A stretch of DNA of 57,038 nucleotides, from contig NZ_FOOC01000013.1 in assembly GCF_900113085.1 (NCBI RefSeq), positions 1 to 57,038 on the forward strand, read 5' to 3'. The notes under the pieces are model-generated. The model did not search any database. It had not been told where the DNA came from and saw nothing but the letters and a program-made list of their open reading frames with translations. This DNA is from Fontimonas thermophila. Lineage in GTDB: Bacteria; Pseudomonadota; Gammaproteobacteria; Nevskiales; Nevskiaceae. The number at the start of each line of letters is the position of its first letter. Within the stretch, counting starts at the first letter, position 1. Shown here piece by piece: positions 18,032 through 27,168 of the stretch. Made by a program: the position numbers and the translations under genes.

Positions 18032-19771
18032 TCAGAAATGCCCGGCGTCGAGTGCCATCAGCGGGGCGGCATCCTGCCGGACATTGTCCAGCAAGGCCGG
18101 CACCTGCGACAGCATCCGCGTCGCGAAGTAGTGTGCGGTGGCGCGCTTGGCATGGGCCAGCGCGGTATCGTTTCTGGCATCTGCCGCGCGCACCATGCGC
18201 AGCCAGTTCCAGCCCAGATAGGTGAGCGCAAAAGCGCGTAGATAGTCGCAGCTGCCGAAGGCGGCGTCGTCGGGATTGGACTTGTAGTTATCCTGCACCC
18301 AGCGCGTCGTTCGCTCCAGCGCATCGAGTGCGCGCGCGAGCGGGGCGGTCAGGGTTTCCGGCCCCCGACCGAGATCGGTTCGGACCGCATCGAAGAAGCG
18401 ATTCGGCAGACGGCCGTTGTGCAGCATCAGTTTGCGCCGCACCAGATCCATCGCCTGGATACCGTTGGTGCCCTCGTACAGGCACAGGATTTTCGAGTCG
18501 CGCACGATTTGCTCGATGCCATGCTCCTTGATGTAGCCATGGCCGCCATAGACCTGGATGGCGAGCGAACCGAGCTCGAAGGCCGAGTCGGTGCAGAAGG
18601 CCTTGACCAGCGGTGTGTTCAGATCGACCCAGTCCTGCGCAGCTTCACGCACGCGCGCATCCGGATGATGGCGAGCCAGATCGACGTACATCGCGGTTTC
18701 GTAGGCGAGCACGCGCGCACCCTCGGTCGTCGCCTTCATCTGCAGCAGCATGCGGCGCACGTCCGGGTGTTCGATGATCTCGGACTTGCCGTTGAAGGCC
18801 TTGCCCTGCTTGCGCTCGCGCGCGTAACGGATCGCGTTCTGCGTCGCCAGCTCGCACTGACCCAGGCCCTGGAAGCCGACCATGATGCGCGCCAGGTTCA
18901 TCATCACGAACATGTTCTGGATGCCCTGGTTGGGCGCGCCGACGATCCAGCCGCGGGCGTTGTCGAAGTTCAGCACGCAGGTGACCGAGCCGTTGATACC
19001 CATTTTGTGCTCGATCGACTGCACGCGCACACCGTTGCGCGCTCCGAGCGTGCCATCGGGGTTGACCAGATATTTGGGCACGACGAAGGTGGACAGACCC
19101 TTGACCCCGGGCGGTGAGTCCGGTAAACGGGCGAGCACGAAGTGCACGATGTTGTCGGCCATGCGGTGTTCGCCGGAGGTGATGAAGATCTTGCCGCCAT
19201 CGATGCGGTAGCTGCCGTCGCCGTTGGGTGTTGCCCGCGTGCGCGCCGCACCGACGTCGGAGCCGGCCTGCGGTTCGGTGATGCACATCGTGCCGGACCA
19301 CTCGCCGGTCGCAAGCCGCGGCAGATAGATCCGCTTGATCTCGTCCGAGGCCGAGGCTTCGAGCGCCTCGAAGCAGCCCTGGGTCAGGCCCGGATAAAGG
19401 GCAAACGCGACGTTGGCCGAGCACAGCAGCTCTTCGATCACCTTGCCCAGCGTGTAAGGCAGCCCGGCGCCGCCGTATTCGGTTTTTTGCGAGATGCCGA
19501 TCCAGCCGGCCTCGCGGTAGATCCGGTAGAACTCGGTGAATCCATCGGGCACGGTGACTTCACCGTCTTGCAGCTTGCAACCCTGCTGGTCCGAAACGCT
19601 GTTGAGGGGTGCGAGCTTGTCTTCGATCAGTTTCGCCGCTTCTTCGATCAGGCCGGTGAGGGTCTCCGGTGTCGCCTCGCCGAATCCGGGAATTTGCGTC
19701 AGCCGGGCTATGTCGAGCACGTCATTGAGGACGAAGCCGATTTCGCGCAAGGGTGCCTGGTAGCTGGCCAT
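18032..19771 (-). CDS. Acyl-CoA dehydrogenase (DmdC/AcdA-like, with C-terminal extension)
   Basis: A 579-residue FAD enzyme that introduces the alpha-beta double bond in an acyl-CoA. The N-terminus (YQAPLREIGFVLNDVLDIARL), CITEPQAGSDVG, FITSGEHRMADNIVHFVLAR and the catalytic Glu region CLYEGTNGIQAMDLVRRKL match the long subfamily that includes 3-methylmercaptopropionyl-CoA dehydrogenases. Members of this subfamily often act in ordinary beta-oxidation, so the DmdC role is not proven. Substrate and chain length cannot be read. It could supply fatty-acid or hydroxyacid catabolism encoded elsewhere in the window. Confidence 0.92.
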   Translation of the reverse strand: MASYQAPLREIGFVLNDVLDIARLTQIPGFGEATPETLTGLIEEAAKLIEDKLAPLNSVSDQQGCKLQDGEVTVPDGFTEFYRIYREAGWIGISQKTEYGGAGLPYTLGKVIEELLCSANVAFALYPGLTQGCFEALEASASDEIKRIYLPRLATGEWSGTMCITEPQAGSDVGAARTRATPNGDGSYRIDGGKIFITSGEHRMADNIVHFVLARLPDSPPGVKGLSTFVVPKYLVNPDGTLGARNGVRVQSIEHKMGINGSVTCVLNFDNARGWIVGAPNQGIQNMFVMMNLARIMVGFQGLGQCELATQNAIRYARERKQGKAFNGKSEIIEHPDVRRMLLQMKATTEGARVLAYETAMYVDLARHHPDARVREAAQDWVDLNTPLVKAFCTDSAFELGSLAIQVYGGHGYIKEHGIEQIVRDSKILCLYEGTNGIQAMDLVRRKLMLHNGRLPNRFFDAVRTDLGRGPETLTAPLARALDALERTTRWVQDNYKSNPDDAAFGSCDYLRAFALTYLGWNWLRMVRAADARNDTALAHAKRATAHYFATRMLSQVPALLDNVRQDAAPLMALDAGHF

Positions 19772-19902
19772 CGTTGCCTATGTCACGGAAAAGGGGGCGT
19801 AAGGCTAGCACAGGGAGGATGCGCACACGCCAGATGGCAAGAGAAATGTCGGACGCGTTGCGCAAATCCGCCAGGTGTGGGGATACCCGTGTCGATGGGA
19901 CT

Positions 19903-22176
19903 CTACGGCTTTTGTATCGCGGCGAGGGTTTCGTCGACGGCGCGGCGCACATTGTCCAGCTCACGCCGGTTGGGTGCCCCGACCGGCAGGCTGGAGGTGC
20001 GCCGCAACCATTCCTCCAGCGCCGATGCCGTCTGACGCAGACTGGCGAGGTGGTAGAACGCGGCAGTACCGCGCAGCGTGTGCGCGGCCTCGCGCGCAGC
20101 GGCAAGGTCGCGGTGGTCAAAAGCGCGTTCCAGTTCGCGGAGCTGTTGCGGCAGTTCCTCGCGCAGCAGCGCGAGCAGCTCGGGATCGGCAGCCAGGCGC
20201 GCGGTGGCGGGCTGCACACTGCCCCGCGGCGGATCGAGATGGCGCCGCAGGGTTTGCTCGTCGAAGGGTTTGATGAGGATGGCATCGGCGCCGGCACGCA
20301 GGAATTCGGCACGTTCCTCCGGTTCCAGGTGGGCGCTGATGGCGAGGATGCGGCAGCGGTTGTCGCCAGTCTCCTCGGCGCGGATCTGGCGCGCGCAGCC
20401 GGGTCCGTCCACTCCCGGCATGTGGGCATCGAGCAGCACGATCTGCGGACGCGCACGTCGCCACAGCTCCAGGGCGGTGCGGCCGTCCCCGGCTTCCAGG
20501 GTCTCGATGCCGAGACGGCGGCACAGCGCACTGATGTAGCGGCGGTTGGTGACGTTGTTGTCGGCGACGAGGGCACAGCGGGCAGGTGTCTCCGGTGCGG
20601 GGACTGCATCGGGAGCCGTGGTCAGGCGCAGGATTTCGTCGTGCAGCCGCTGACGTCCGATGGATTTGGGGTGGCAGGCGGCGGCGCCGGCATCGCGCAG
20701 GCTTTCATGCACGCTCAGCGCGGCCGAGGCGACCAGCGCGAGCAGCGGCGGCTGGTGTTCGGCACAGGCGGCCAGCGTGGCGCGAAACGGCGGCAGTCCG
20801 CGGTCTCCGGGCTTGAGTCCGAGGATCACGAGATCGGGTTTGGCCGACGGTGCGGCCGTGCGCAGCGCCTCGGCGAGCGCTTCGGCATCGGTGAAGCTTC
20901 TGACCTGCATGCCCCAGAACTGCAGCCAGTGGACGAGGGCGAGCCTTGCCGTGGCATGCGCCTCGAACAGCCACACGCTGCGGTCGGCCAGACGCCGATC
21001 GTACGACGGCGAAGATTCGGCCTCGGCGATGAGCTTGCACGGCAGCAGTACGCTGAACGTCGAGCCCTTGCCCGGCGTGCTTTGCAGGCTGATTTCACCG
21101 CCCATTAACTCGGTGAGCTTGCGTGTGATCGACAGCCCCAGTCCGCTGCCGCCCTGGGCGGATCGCCCAACCTGACGGAAAGGCTGGAACAGCCGCGCCT
21201 GCTGTTCTTCGGAGATCCCGATACCGGTATCGGTGACCGAGAAGCGCAACCAGGTGCGGCCGGCGTCTTCGCGCTCGCGCATCACGCGCACGACGACCTC
21301 GCCGGTTTCGGTGAACTTGATCGCGTTCGACAGCAGGTTGGTCAGGATCTGGCGCAGGCGCTGCGCGTCCCCGCGCACTTGGCGCGGCACGTCGTGGTAG
21401 ACGATGCGCACCAGCTCCAGGTCCTTGTCGTAGGCCAGCGGTGCGAGCAGTGTGCAGGTGTCTTCGACCAGATCGATGACGTCGAGCGTTTCCTCGTTCA
21501 GGCGCAGCCGTCCGGCCTCGATCCGGCTCCAGTCGAGCAGGTCGTTGATCATCGTCAGCAGCGAGCGTGCCGATTTTTCGAGCATGTCGAGCTGCTGTGA
21601 CTGCTCGGCATCAAGTCCCGAGCGGCGCAGCAGGTCGGCATACCCGAGGATGCCGGTCAGCGGTGTGCGCAATTCGTGCGAGAGGCTCGACAACAGCTCA
21701 CTCTGTGCGCGTGCCTCGTCCTGTGCCTGGTTGGCGGCTGTGCGCAAGTGTTGATTGGCCTGCGCCAGGGCGTCGCGCTCCTCGCGCAGCCGCCGGGTGT
21801 GTTCCTCCACGCGCTGTTCGAGTCCGGCGGAGAGCGTGGCGAGCTGGGCGCCCAGCCGGTTGGCGGCGCGGGCGAGCTCGCCAAACGCGCCGGGCAGATC
21901 TTCCGGCAGCCGGGTCTCGCTGCGACCGTGACCGAGCGCGCGCAGGCCGACGATCAGCGCATCGAAGAGCTGCCACTGCCGACGCAGCGTCCACAGCGCC
22001 GTTGCCAGCGCACCCAGGCCGAGCGCGCCGGCGACGATGCGCACGGGCGTGTCGATTGGCGCATCCGCAAACGCGGCGAGCAGGCCCAGCACCGCGGCAA
22101 GCAGGCCCAGCAGCAGCAGGACCGCGCCGCCCGGTGGCCAGCGTCGCGGAGTCGGGTCTGTGTGCACTCGTTTCAC
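19903..22176 (-). CDS. barA: Hybrid sensor histidine kinase, BarA/GacS-like
   Basis: A 757-residue membrane kinase of the Gac/Rsm type. TM helices lie at about 17-37 and 45-63, separated by only about seven residues, so the periplasmic sensor of classical BarA is missing. A HAMP-like and coiled segment (70-160) leads to HisKA with His167 (SSLSHELRTPLTG). HATPase motifs (NLLSNAIKF, DTGIGI, GGSGLGL), a degenerate receiver (PDLVILGLKPG, no Asp), an intact receiver (QIVLLDAHMPGVDG, LIKPF) and an Hpt domain (AAHTLRGTAAF) follow. Divergence from cysM, with rlmD beyond, matches gacS surroundings in pseudomonads. Confidence 0.88.
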   Translation of the reverse strand: MKRVHTDPTPRRWPPGGAVLLLLGLLAAVLGLLAAFADAPIDTPVRIVAGALGLGALATALWTLRRQWQLFDALIVGLRALGHGRSETRLPEDLPGAFGELARAANRLGAQLATLSAGLEQRVEEHTRRLREERDALAQANQHLRTAANQAQDEARAQSELLSSLSHELRTPLTGILGYADLLRRSGLDAEQSQQLDMLEKSARSLLTMINDLLDWSRIEAGRLRLNEETLDVIDLVEDTCTLLAPLAYDKDLELVRIVYHDVPRQVRGDAQRLRQILTNLLSNAIKFTETGEVVVRVMREREDAGRTWLRFSVTDTGIGISEEQQARLFQPFRQVGRSAQGGSGLGLSITRKLTELMGGEISLQSTPGKGSTFSVLLPCKLIAEAESSPSYDRRLADRSVWLFEAHATARLALVHWLQFWGMQVRSFTDAEALAEALRTAAPSAKPDLVILGLKPGDRGLPPFRATLAACAEHQPPLLALVASAALSVHESLRDAGAAACHPKSIGRQRLHDEILRLTTAPDAVPAPETPARCALVADNNVTNRRYISALCRRLGIETLEAGDGRTALELWRRARPQIVLLDAHMPGVDGPGCARQIRAEETGDNRCRILAISAHLEPEERAEFLRAGADAILIKPFDEQTLRRHLDPPRGSVQPATARLAADPELLALLREELPQQLRELERAFDHRDLAAAREAAHTLRGTAAFYHLASLRQTASALEEWLRRTSSLPVGAPNRRELDNVRRAVDETLAAIQKP

Positions 22177-22209
22177 CGTTTCAGGCTCCGTGCCCGGTAA
22201 AATTCGCCA

Positions 22210-23100
22210 ATGACTTACCCCACGCTCGCCGATTGCATCGGCAACACCCCTTTAGTCCAGTTGCGCCGGCTGCCGGGCATCGGCAGCAACACGCTACTGG
22301 CAAAGCTCGAAGGCAACAACCCGGCCGGTTCGGTCAAGGACCGGCCGGCGTATTCGATGATCCGTCGCGCCGAGGAGCGCGGCGAGATCAGGCCGGGCGA
22401 CGTGCTGATCGAGGCGACCAGCGGTAACACCGGCATCGCGCTGGCAATGGCGGCGGCGGTGAAAGGCTACAAGATGGTGCTGATCATGCCCGAACACCTG
22501 TCGGTGGAGCGGCGTGCGGTCATGAAGGCGTTCGGTGCCGAGCTGATCCTGGTCAGCCAGCAGGCGGGCATGGAAGGCGCGCGCGATCTGGCGTTGCGCA
22601 TGCAGGCCGAGGGCCGCGGCAAGGTGCTGGATCAGTTCGCCAATCCGGACAACCCCCGCGCCCATTACGAGGGCACCGCGCCGGAGATCTGGCGTGCGAC
22701 GCAGGGGCGCATCACGCATTTCGTCTCCTCCATGGGCACCACCGGCACCATCATGGGGTGCTCGCGCTACTTCAAGGAACAGAATCCGCAGGTCCAGATT
22801 GTCGGTGTCCAGCCCGACGGCGAGTCGTCCATTCCCGGCATCCGCAAGTGGCCAGAGGCCTATCTGCCGAAGATTTTCGAGCCCGAGCGTGTCGACCGCA
22901 TCATCGAGGTTAGCGCCGCCGACGCCGAGGAAACGATGCGCCTGGTGGGGCGTGTCGAGGGCTTGTTCTGCGGCCCGAGCTCCGGTGGCGCGCTGTGGGC
23001 GGCGTTACAGCTGTGCCGGCAGGTGGAGAACGCCACCATCGTCACCATCATCTGCGACCGCGGAGATCGTTATATCTCCACCGGCGTCTTTCCCGCCTGA
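22210..23100 (+). CDS. cysM: Cysteine synthase B (O-acetylserine sulfhydrylase)
   Basis: A PLP enzyme that makes cysteine from O-acetylserine and sulfide or thiosulfate. At 296 residues it matches CysM length. The PLP lysine is Lys43 in NPAGSVKDRPAYSM. The Asn loop TSGNTGIALA, the phosphate loop SSMGTTGTIMG, and CGPSSGGALWAA near the C-terminus are all present. The EGTAPEIW segment is characteristic of CysM. The start is 33 bases from the divergent kinase gene, so the two promoters must overlap each other's 5' regions. Confidence 0.96.
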   Translation: MTYPTLADCIGNTPLVQLRRLPGIGSNTLLAKLEGNNPAGSVKDRPAYSMIRRAEERGEIRPGDVLIEATSGNTGIALAMAAAVKGYKMVLIMPEHLSVERRAVMKAFGAELILVSQQAGMEGARDLALRMQAEGRGKVLDQFANPDNPRAHYEGTAPEIWRATQGRITHFVSSMGTTGTIMGCSRYFKEQNPQVQIVGVQPDGESSIPGIRKWPEAYLPKIFEPERVDRIIEVSAADAEETMRLVGRVEGLFCGPSSGGALWAALQLCRQVENATIVTIICDRGDRYISTGVFPA

Positions 23101-23108
23101 GCACGGCA

Positions 23109-23888
23109 ATGCGCGAAACCGTCCTCGTCTTTGACATCGAAACCGTGCCCGACCTCGACGGTGGCCGGCGCGTGCTCGGGCTGGACGGCATGAACGACGC
23201 CGAAGTCTGGGCCGCGATGAAGACGCTGCGCCAGGCCGAGCGGGGTAGCGACTTCATGCCGCCGCACCTGCAGCGTGTGGTGGCGATTGCCGTTGCGCTG
23301 CGCCATGGCGACGACGGTTTCAGGGTCTGGTCGATCGGTGACGAGCAGGCGTCGGAAGGCGAGCTGGTGCAGCGCTTCTTCGACGGCATCGAAAAATACC
23401 GTCCGCTGCTGGTGTCCTGGAACGGCGGCGGCTTTGACCTGCCGGTATTGCACTACCGCGGTCTGCTGCACGGGTGTGTTGCGCCACGTTACTGGGACAC
23501 TGGTCATTTCGACCGTGATGCGAAGTGGGACAACTATCTGGGGCGTTACCAATTCCGCCATACCGACCTGATGGACGTGCTCGCCCTCTACTCGGGCCGC
23601 AACAATGCTCCTTTGCACGAGATTGCCCTCCTGCTCGGCTTGCCGGGCAAGCTCGGCATGGATGGCTCCAAGGTGTTCGAGGCCTACCGCGCAGGCCGTC
23701 TGCGCGACATCCGTGCCTATTGCGAAACCGACGTGCTCAACACCTATCTGGTGTACCTGCGCTTTGAGCGGATGCGGGGGCGGCTTAATCGCGAGGCGCT
23801 TGCCGAGGAAGAAGGGCGCGTGCGCCGCTTCCTCGAGGCCAGCGAGGCCGCGCACTGGGCGGAGTTCTTGCACGGCTGGGTGTGCTGA
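23109..23888 (+). CDS. Predicted 3'-5' exonuclease (DEDD, PolB-like)
   Basis: A 259-residue exonuclease domain protein of the PolB-exonuclease-like type. ExoI is VFDIETVPD (residues 7-15), ExoII sits in LLVSWNGGGFDLPVLHYR, and ExoIII lies near AYCETDVLNTYLVYLRF. The arrangement Asp-Glu, Asp, Asp supports a two-metal-ion nuclease. It starts eight bases after the cysM stop and overlaps rlmD by TGATG. This cysM-exonuclease-rlmD run is common in gammaproteobacteria. Its substrate, DNA or RNA, is not known to me. Confidence 0.9.
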   Translation: MRETVLVFDIETVPDLDGGRRVLGLDGMNDAEVWAAMKTLRQAERGSDFMPPHLQRVVAIAVALRHGDDGFRVWSIGDEQASEGELVQRFFDGIEKYRPLLVSWNGGGFDLPVLHYRGLLHGCVAPRYWDTGHFDRDAKWDNYLGRYQFRHTDLMDVLALYSGRNNAPLHEIALLLGLPGKLGMDGSKVFEAYRAGRLRDIRAYCETDVLNTYLVYLRFERMRGRLNREALAEEEGRVRRFLEASEAAHWAEFLHGWVC

Positions 23889-25207
23889 TGGGCAGACGCA
23901 AGTCTGTGCCGGATGGCGAGTTCGTGGCCGAGATCCTCGATCTCGATCACGAGGGTCGCGGCATCGCCCGCATCCAAGGCAAGGCGACGTTCATTGCCGA
24001 TGCGCTTCCCGGCGAGCGTGTGCGCTTCAAATACCGGCGCATCGGCAAGGATGCGGACGAAGGCCAGTGTGTCGGACTCGAGCAGGCGAGTCCCTACCGT
24101 GTTACGCCGGTGTGTGCGCATTTCGGGCGCTGCGGCGGCTGCTCGATGCAGCATCTGGCACCGGAGCAGCAGATCCTGTTCAAGCAAAAGCAGTTGCTCG
24201 ATCAGCTCGCGCGGATCGGCAAGGTGGTGCCGTCGGAAATCGCAGCGCCCCTGACCGGTCCGATCTGGGGCTACCGCCGGCGCGCGCGCCTGGGCGTCAA
24301 GTTCGTGCCCAAAAAAGGCGGCGTGCTGGTCGGTTTTCGCGAGCGCGAATCCCATTTTCTCGCTGCGCTGGAGACCTGCCCGGTGCTCGATCCGCGCATC
24401 GGAAGCAAGCTGCGCCAGCTGGGCGAGTTGATCGGCCAGATGTCGATCCGCGACCGGATACCCCAGGTGGAAGTCGCCTGCGCCGAGACGGTGGCGCTCG
24501 TGTTTCGCGTGCTTGCGCCGCCGAGCGCATCCGACCGCGCGCGACTCACCGAGTTCGGTGTGCGGGAGGGGTTCGACATCTATCTGCAGCCCGCCGGTAT
24601 CGACAGCATCGAGCCGCTGGTGTCGCCAACTCCGGCGCTCGAGTACAGCCCGGATGGGTCTGATCTACGTCTGCGCTTCGCGCCTTGCGATTTCATCCAG
24701 GTCAATGGAGTGATCAGCCAGCGCATGGTCGTCCAGGCCCTGGACTGGCTGGGCATCGCGTCCCAGGACCGGGTACTCGAACTGTTTTGTGGTCTTGGCA
24801 ATTTTTCGCTGCCGCTGGCACGGCGGGGGGCGCGGCTCACCGCGGTCGAGGGTGATGACGCCCTGGTGTGCCGGGCGCGCGAGAACGCACGGCGCAATGG
24901 TCTGGATATCCGTTTTGAAAAAGCGGACTTGTTCAATACCAGCGCCGATGCGGTCTGGCTGCAGCCGGCATTCGACAAGGTTTTGCTCGACCCGCCACGC
25001 GCCGGTGCGCGCGAGATCCTGCCGCTGGTGGCTGCGCGAGGACCGGCGCGCATCGTTTATGTGTCCTGCCATCCCGGCACACTGGCGCGCGACGCCGGCA
25101 TTCTCGTGCACGAGTATGGGTATCGGCTCGTGCGCGTCGGGGTGATGGATATGTTCCCGCATACCGGCCATGTCGAGAGTATGGCCTTGTTCGAGCGGGC
25201 GGCCTGA
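23888..25207 (+). CDS. rlmD: 23S rRNA (uracil-1939-C5) methyltransferase RlmD
   Basis: RlmD methylates U1939 of 23S rRNA using SAM and holds a 4Fe-4S cluster. From ATG 23888, which overlaps the upstream stop, the protein is 439 residues. A TRAM domain covers about 1-65. The cluster ligands are in CAHFGRCGGCSMQHL plus the later ETCPVLD. The SAM site is ELFCGLGNFSLPLARRGA, DPPRAGA is conserved, and the catalytic Cys is in IVYVSCHPGTLARD. A GTG two codons earlier (23882) is possible but less convincing. Confidence 0.95.
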   Translation: MGRRKSVPDGEFVAEILDLDHEGRGIARIQGKATFIADALPGERVRFKYRRIGKDADEGQCVGLEQASPYRVTPVCAHFGRCGGCSMQHLAPEQQILFKQKQLLDQLARIGKVVPSEIAAPLTGPIWGYRRRARLGVKFVPKKGGVLVGFRERESHFLAALETCPVLDPRIGSKLRQLGELIGQMSIRDRIPQVEVACAETVALVFRVLAPPSASDRARLTEFGVREGFDIYLQPAGIDSIEPLVSPTPALEYSPDGSDLRLRFAPCDFIQVNGVISQRMVVQALDWLGIASQDRVLELFCGLGNFSLPLARRGARLTAVEGDDALVCRARENARRNGLDIRFEKADLFNTSADAVWLQPAFDKVLLDPPRAGAREILPLVAARGPARIVYVSCHPGTLARDAGILVHEYGYRLVRVGVMDMFPHTGHVESMALFERAA

Positions 25208-25245
25208 TGGTTTGCCCGGGCGGTGGTGATCGAGGCTGAAGAGCG

Positions 25246-25725
25246 ATGGCACTGGAGATCGAACGCAAGTTTCTCGTCGTCGGGCAGGGCTGGCGCGCGC
25301 AGGTGCGCCGCTCGGTCGAGATCCGCCAGGGTTATCTGGGCGGCGAGGGAGGACGCGCCTCGGTGCGCGTGCGGCTGCAGGGGAATGCGGCATCGCTGAA
25401 CATCAAAGCCGCGGTCGTTGGCCGCGCGCGTACCGAATACGAATACGACATTCCCTACGCAGACGGCCGGGAGATGCTCGATACGCTGTGCGTGGGCCGG
25501 ATCGACAAGATCCGCCACTACGTGGAATGCGATGGTCTGACCTGGGAGATCGACGAGTTCGGCGGTGACAATGCCGGCCTCGTCGTCGCCGAGGTCGAGC
25601 TCGCGTCTTTGGATCAGGTCTTCGTGCGGCCGCCGTGGCTGGGGCGTGAGGTCACCGAGGATCAGCGCTACTACAACCAGTATCTCGCGCTGCATCCGTA
25701 CCGGAGCTGGCCGGATGCGGATTGA
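25246..25725 (+). CDS. CYTH-domain protein (triphosphate tunnel family)
   Basis: A 159-residue single-domain protein. The start EIERKFLV (residues 4-11) is the ExExK signature of CYTH proteins, whose beta tunnel binds triphosphate compounds. Later strands include RVRLQGNAASLNIK, RTEYEYDIPY, VECDGLTWEIDEFGG and LVVAEVELAS. Small bacterial CYTH proteins of this kind are usually inorganic triphosphatases rather than adenylate cyclases. It overlaps the next gene by eleven bases, suggesting one transcript from rlmD onward. Confidence 0.88.
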   Translation: MALEIERKFLVVGQGWRAQVRRSVEIRQGYLGGEGGRASVRVRLQGNAASLNIKAAVVGRARTEYEYDIPYADGREMLDTLCVGRIDKIRHYVECDGLTWEIDEFGGDNAGLVVAEVELASLDQVFVRPPWLGREVTEDQRYYNQYLALHPYRSWPDAD

Positions 25726-26191
25726 CATCGATCTCGGCAGCCAGCGGCTGCGTCTGATCGACGGCGCGCGTGTGCTGCGCGAATACCCGGTCTCGACCGC
25801 CGCGAACGGCCCCGGAGAGATCGCAGGGTCTGGCTGCACTCCGCGCGGCCGTCACTACATCCGTGCGAAAATCGGCGCCGGTTTGCCGCCGGGGGCGGTG
25901 TTACGTGCACGCCGCTGGACCGGGGAAATCTGGACGCCGGCGCTGCACGCGCGCTATCCGGGCCGTGATTGGATCCTGTCGCGCATCCTCTGGCTGTGCG
26001 GCTGTGAACCCGGACGCAACCGGCTGGGCTGTGTCGATAGCTTCCGTCGCTATATTTATCTGCACGGCACGCCGTATGCCGAGACGCTCGGTACGCCGCA
26101 GTCCAAGGGCTGCGTGCGGCTGCGCAACGAAGACATCATCGAGTTGTTCGAACTCGTCCCCCCGAGAACCGAAGTTGATCTCCACGAATAA
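25715..26191 (+). CDS. YkuD-fold enzyme without signal peptide, probable cytoplasmic L,D-carboxypeptidase (ElsL-like)
   Basis: A 158-residue YkuD (L,D-transpeptidase-like) domain that begins directly at the first strand (MRIDIDLGSQRLRLIDG). There is no signal peptide or membrane anchor. The catalytic motif is complete: YLHGTPYAETLGTPQSKGCVRLRN, with His, Ser and nucleophile Cys in the HxxG...SxGCVR pattern. Classical L,D-transpeptidases are exported. A cytoplasmic YkuD protein, ElsL of Acinetobacter baumannii, is an L,D-carboxypeptidase of wall recycling. Overlap with nagZ, another recycling gene, supports that role here. The activity itself is inferred. Confidence 0.82.
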   Translation: MRIDIDLGSQRLRLIDGARVLREYPVSTAANGPGEIAGSGCTPRGRHYIRAKIGAGLPPGAVLRARRWTGEIWTPALHARYPGRDWILSRILWLCGCEPGRNRLGCVDSFRRYIYLHGTPYAETLGTPQSKGCVRLRNEDIIELFELVPPRTEVDLHE

Positions 26192-27155
26192 GAAATCCGC
26201 GCAACCGCTGGGTCCTTTGATGGTCGATGTCGGCGGGCTCGAGCTCACCGACGAAGACCGCGAGATCCTGCGTCATCCTCTGGTCGGCGGCGTGATTTTG
26301 TTCACCCGCAATTACCGCGACCACGAACAGCTCAAGGCGCTGTGCGATGCGATCCTGTCGCTGCGCAGGCCACGGCTGCTGCTCGCGGTCGATCACGAGG
26401 GTGGGCGCGTGCAACGCTTCCGTGTCGGATTCACCCGCATCCCGGCGATGCGCACCTTCGGCAGCCACTACGCGGAAGATCCGGCGGCGGCGCTGCGCAG
26501 CGTGCGTGACTGCGGATTCACCATCGGCCGCGAGCTGTCGGCCTTCGGCATCGATCTGTGCTTTGCGCCGGTGCTCGATCTCGACCATGGCGTCAGCGCA
26601 GTCATCGGCGACCGTGCGTTCGCCGACCATCCCGATCTCGTCATCGCACTCGCGCGGGAGTTCCGTGCCGGGCTCAATGCGGCGGGTCTCGTGGCGACCG
26701 GCAAACATTTTCCCGGGCACGGTGCAGTGCGCGCGGATTCGCATGTCGAGCTGCCGGTGGACCGGCGTGCCGAGGCGGAGCTGCGCGCGGCCGATCTGCG
26801 GCCGTTCCAGGCGCTGATCGCCGACGGCCTCGAGTCCATCATGATGGCGCACGTGCGCTACCATGCCGTGGACGAGATGCCGGCTTCGCTCTCGCGCAGG
26901 TGGATTCGCGGCATCCTGCGCAAGGAGCTGGGGTTTGCGGGCGCCGTGTTCTGCGACGATTTGTCGATGGGCGGCGCCGCGGTTGCCGGCACGATGGAGG
27001 CGCGCGCACGCCTGGCGCTCGCCGCCGGATGCGACATGTTGCCGGTCTGTAACGACCGGGCCGCGGTCATCGGCTTGCTCGATGCGCTCAAGACGCTCAA
27101 GCCGTCCAGGGCGGCATCGCAGCGCCTGCAGCGCCTGTACCGGCGGGTTCCGTGA
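26175..27155 (+). CDS. nagZ: Beta-N-acetylhexosaminidase NagZ
   Basis: NagZ removes N-acetylglucosamine from recycled anhydromuropeptides in the cytoplasm. GH3 signatures are present: HPLVGGVILFTRNY, VDHEGGRVQRFR, GLVATGKHFPGHGAVRADSH and the nucleophile Asp in VFCDDLSMGGA. The start is uncertain. TTG 26175 gives 326 residues and includes the conserved GPLMVDV, while ATG 26220 would cut into it. It overlaps the end of the YkuD-fold gene, so the two recycling enzymes are probably co-translated. hpt follows 13 bases later. Confidence 0.95.
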   Translation: MISTNKKSAQPLGPLMVDVGGLELTDEDREILRHPLVGGVILFTRNYRDHEQLKALCDAILSLRRPRLLLAVDHEGGRVQRFRVGFTRIPAMRTFGSHYAEDPAAALRSVRDCGFTIGRELSAFGIDLCFAPVLDLDHGVSAVIGDRAFADHPDLVIALAREFRAGLNAAGLVATGKHFPGHGAVRADSHVELPVDRRAEAELRAADLRPFQALIADGLESIMMAHVRYHAVDEMPASLSRRWIRGILRKELGFAGAVFCDDLSMGGAAVAGTMEARARLALAAGCDMLPVCNDRAAVIGLLDALKTLKPSRAASQRLQRLYRRVP

Positions 27156-27168
27156 CGGAGGATCTGCG

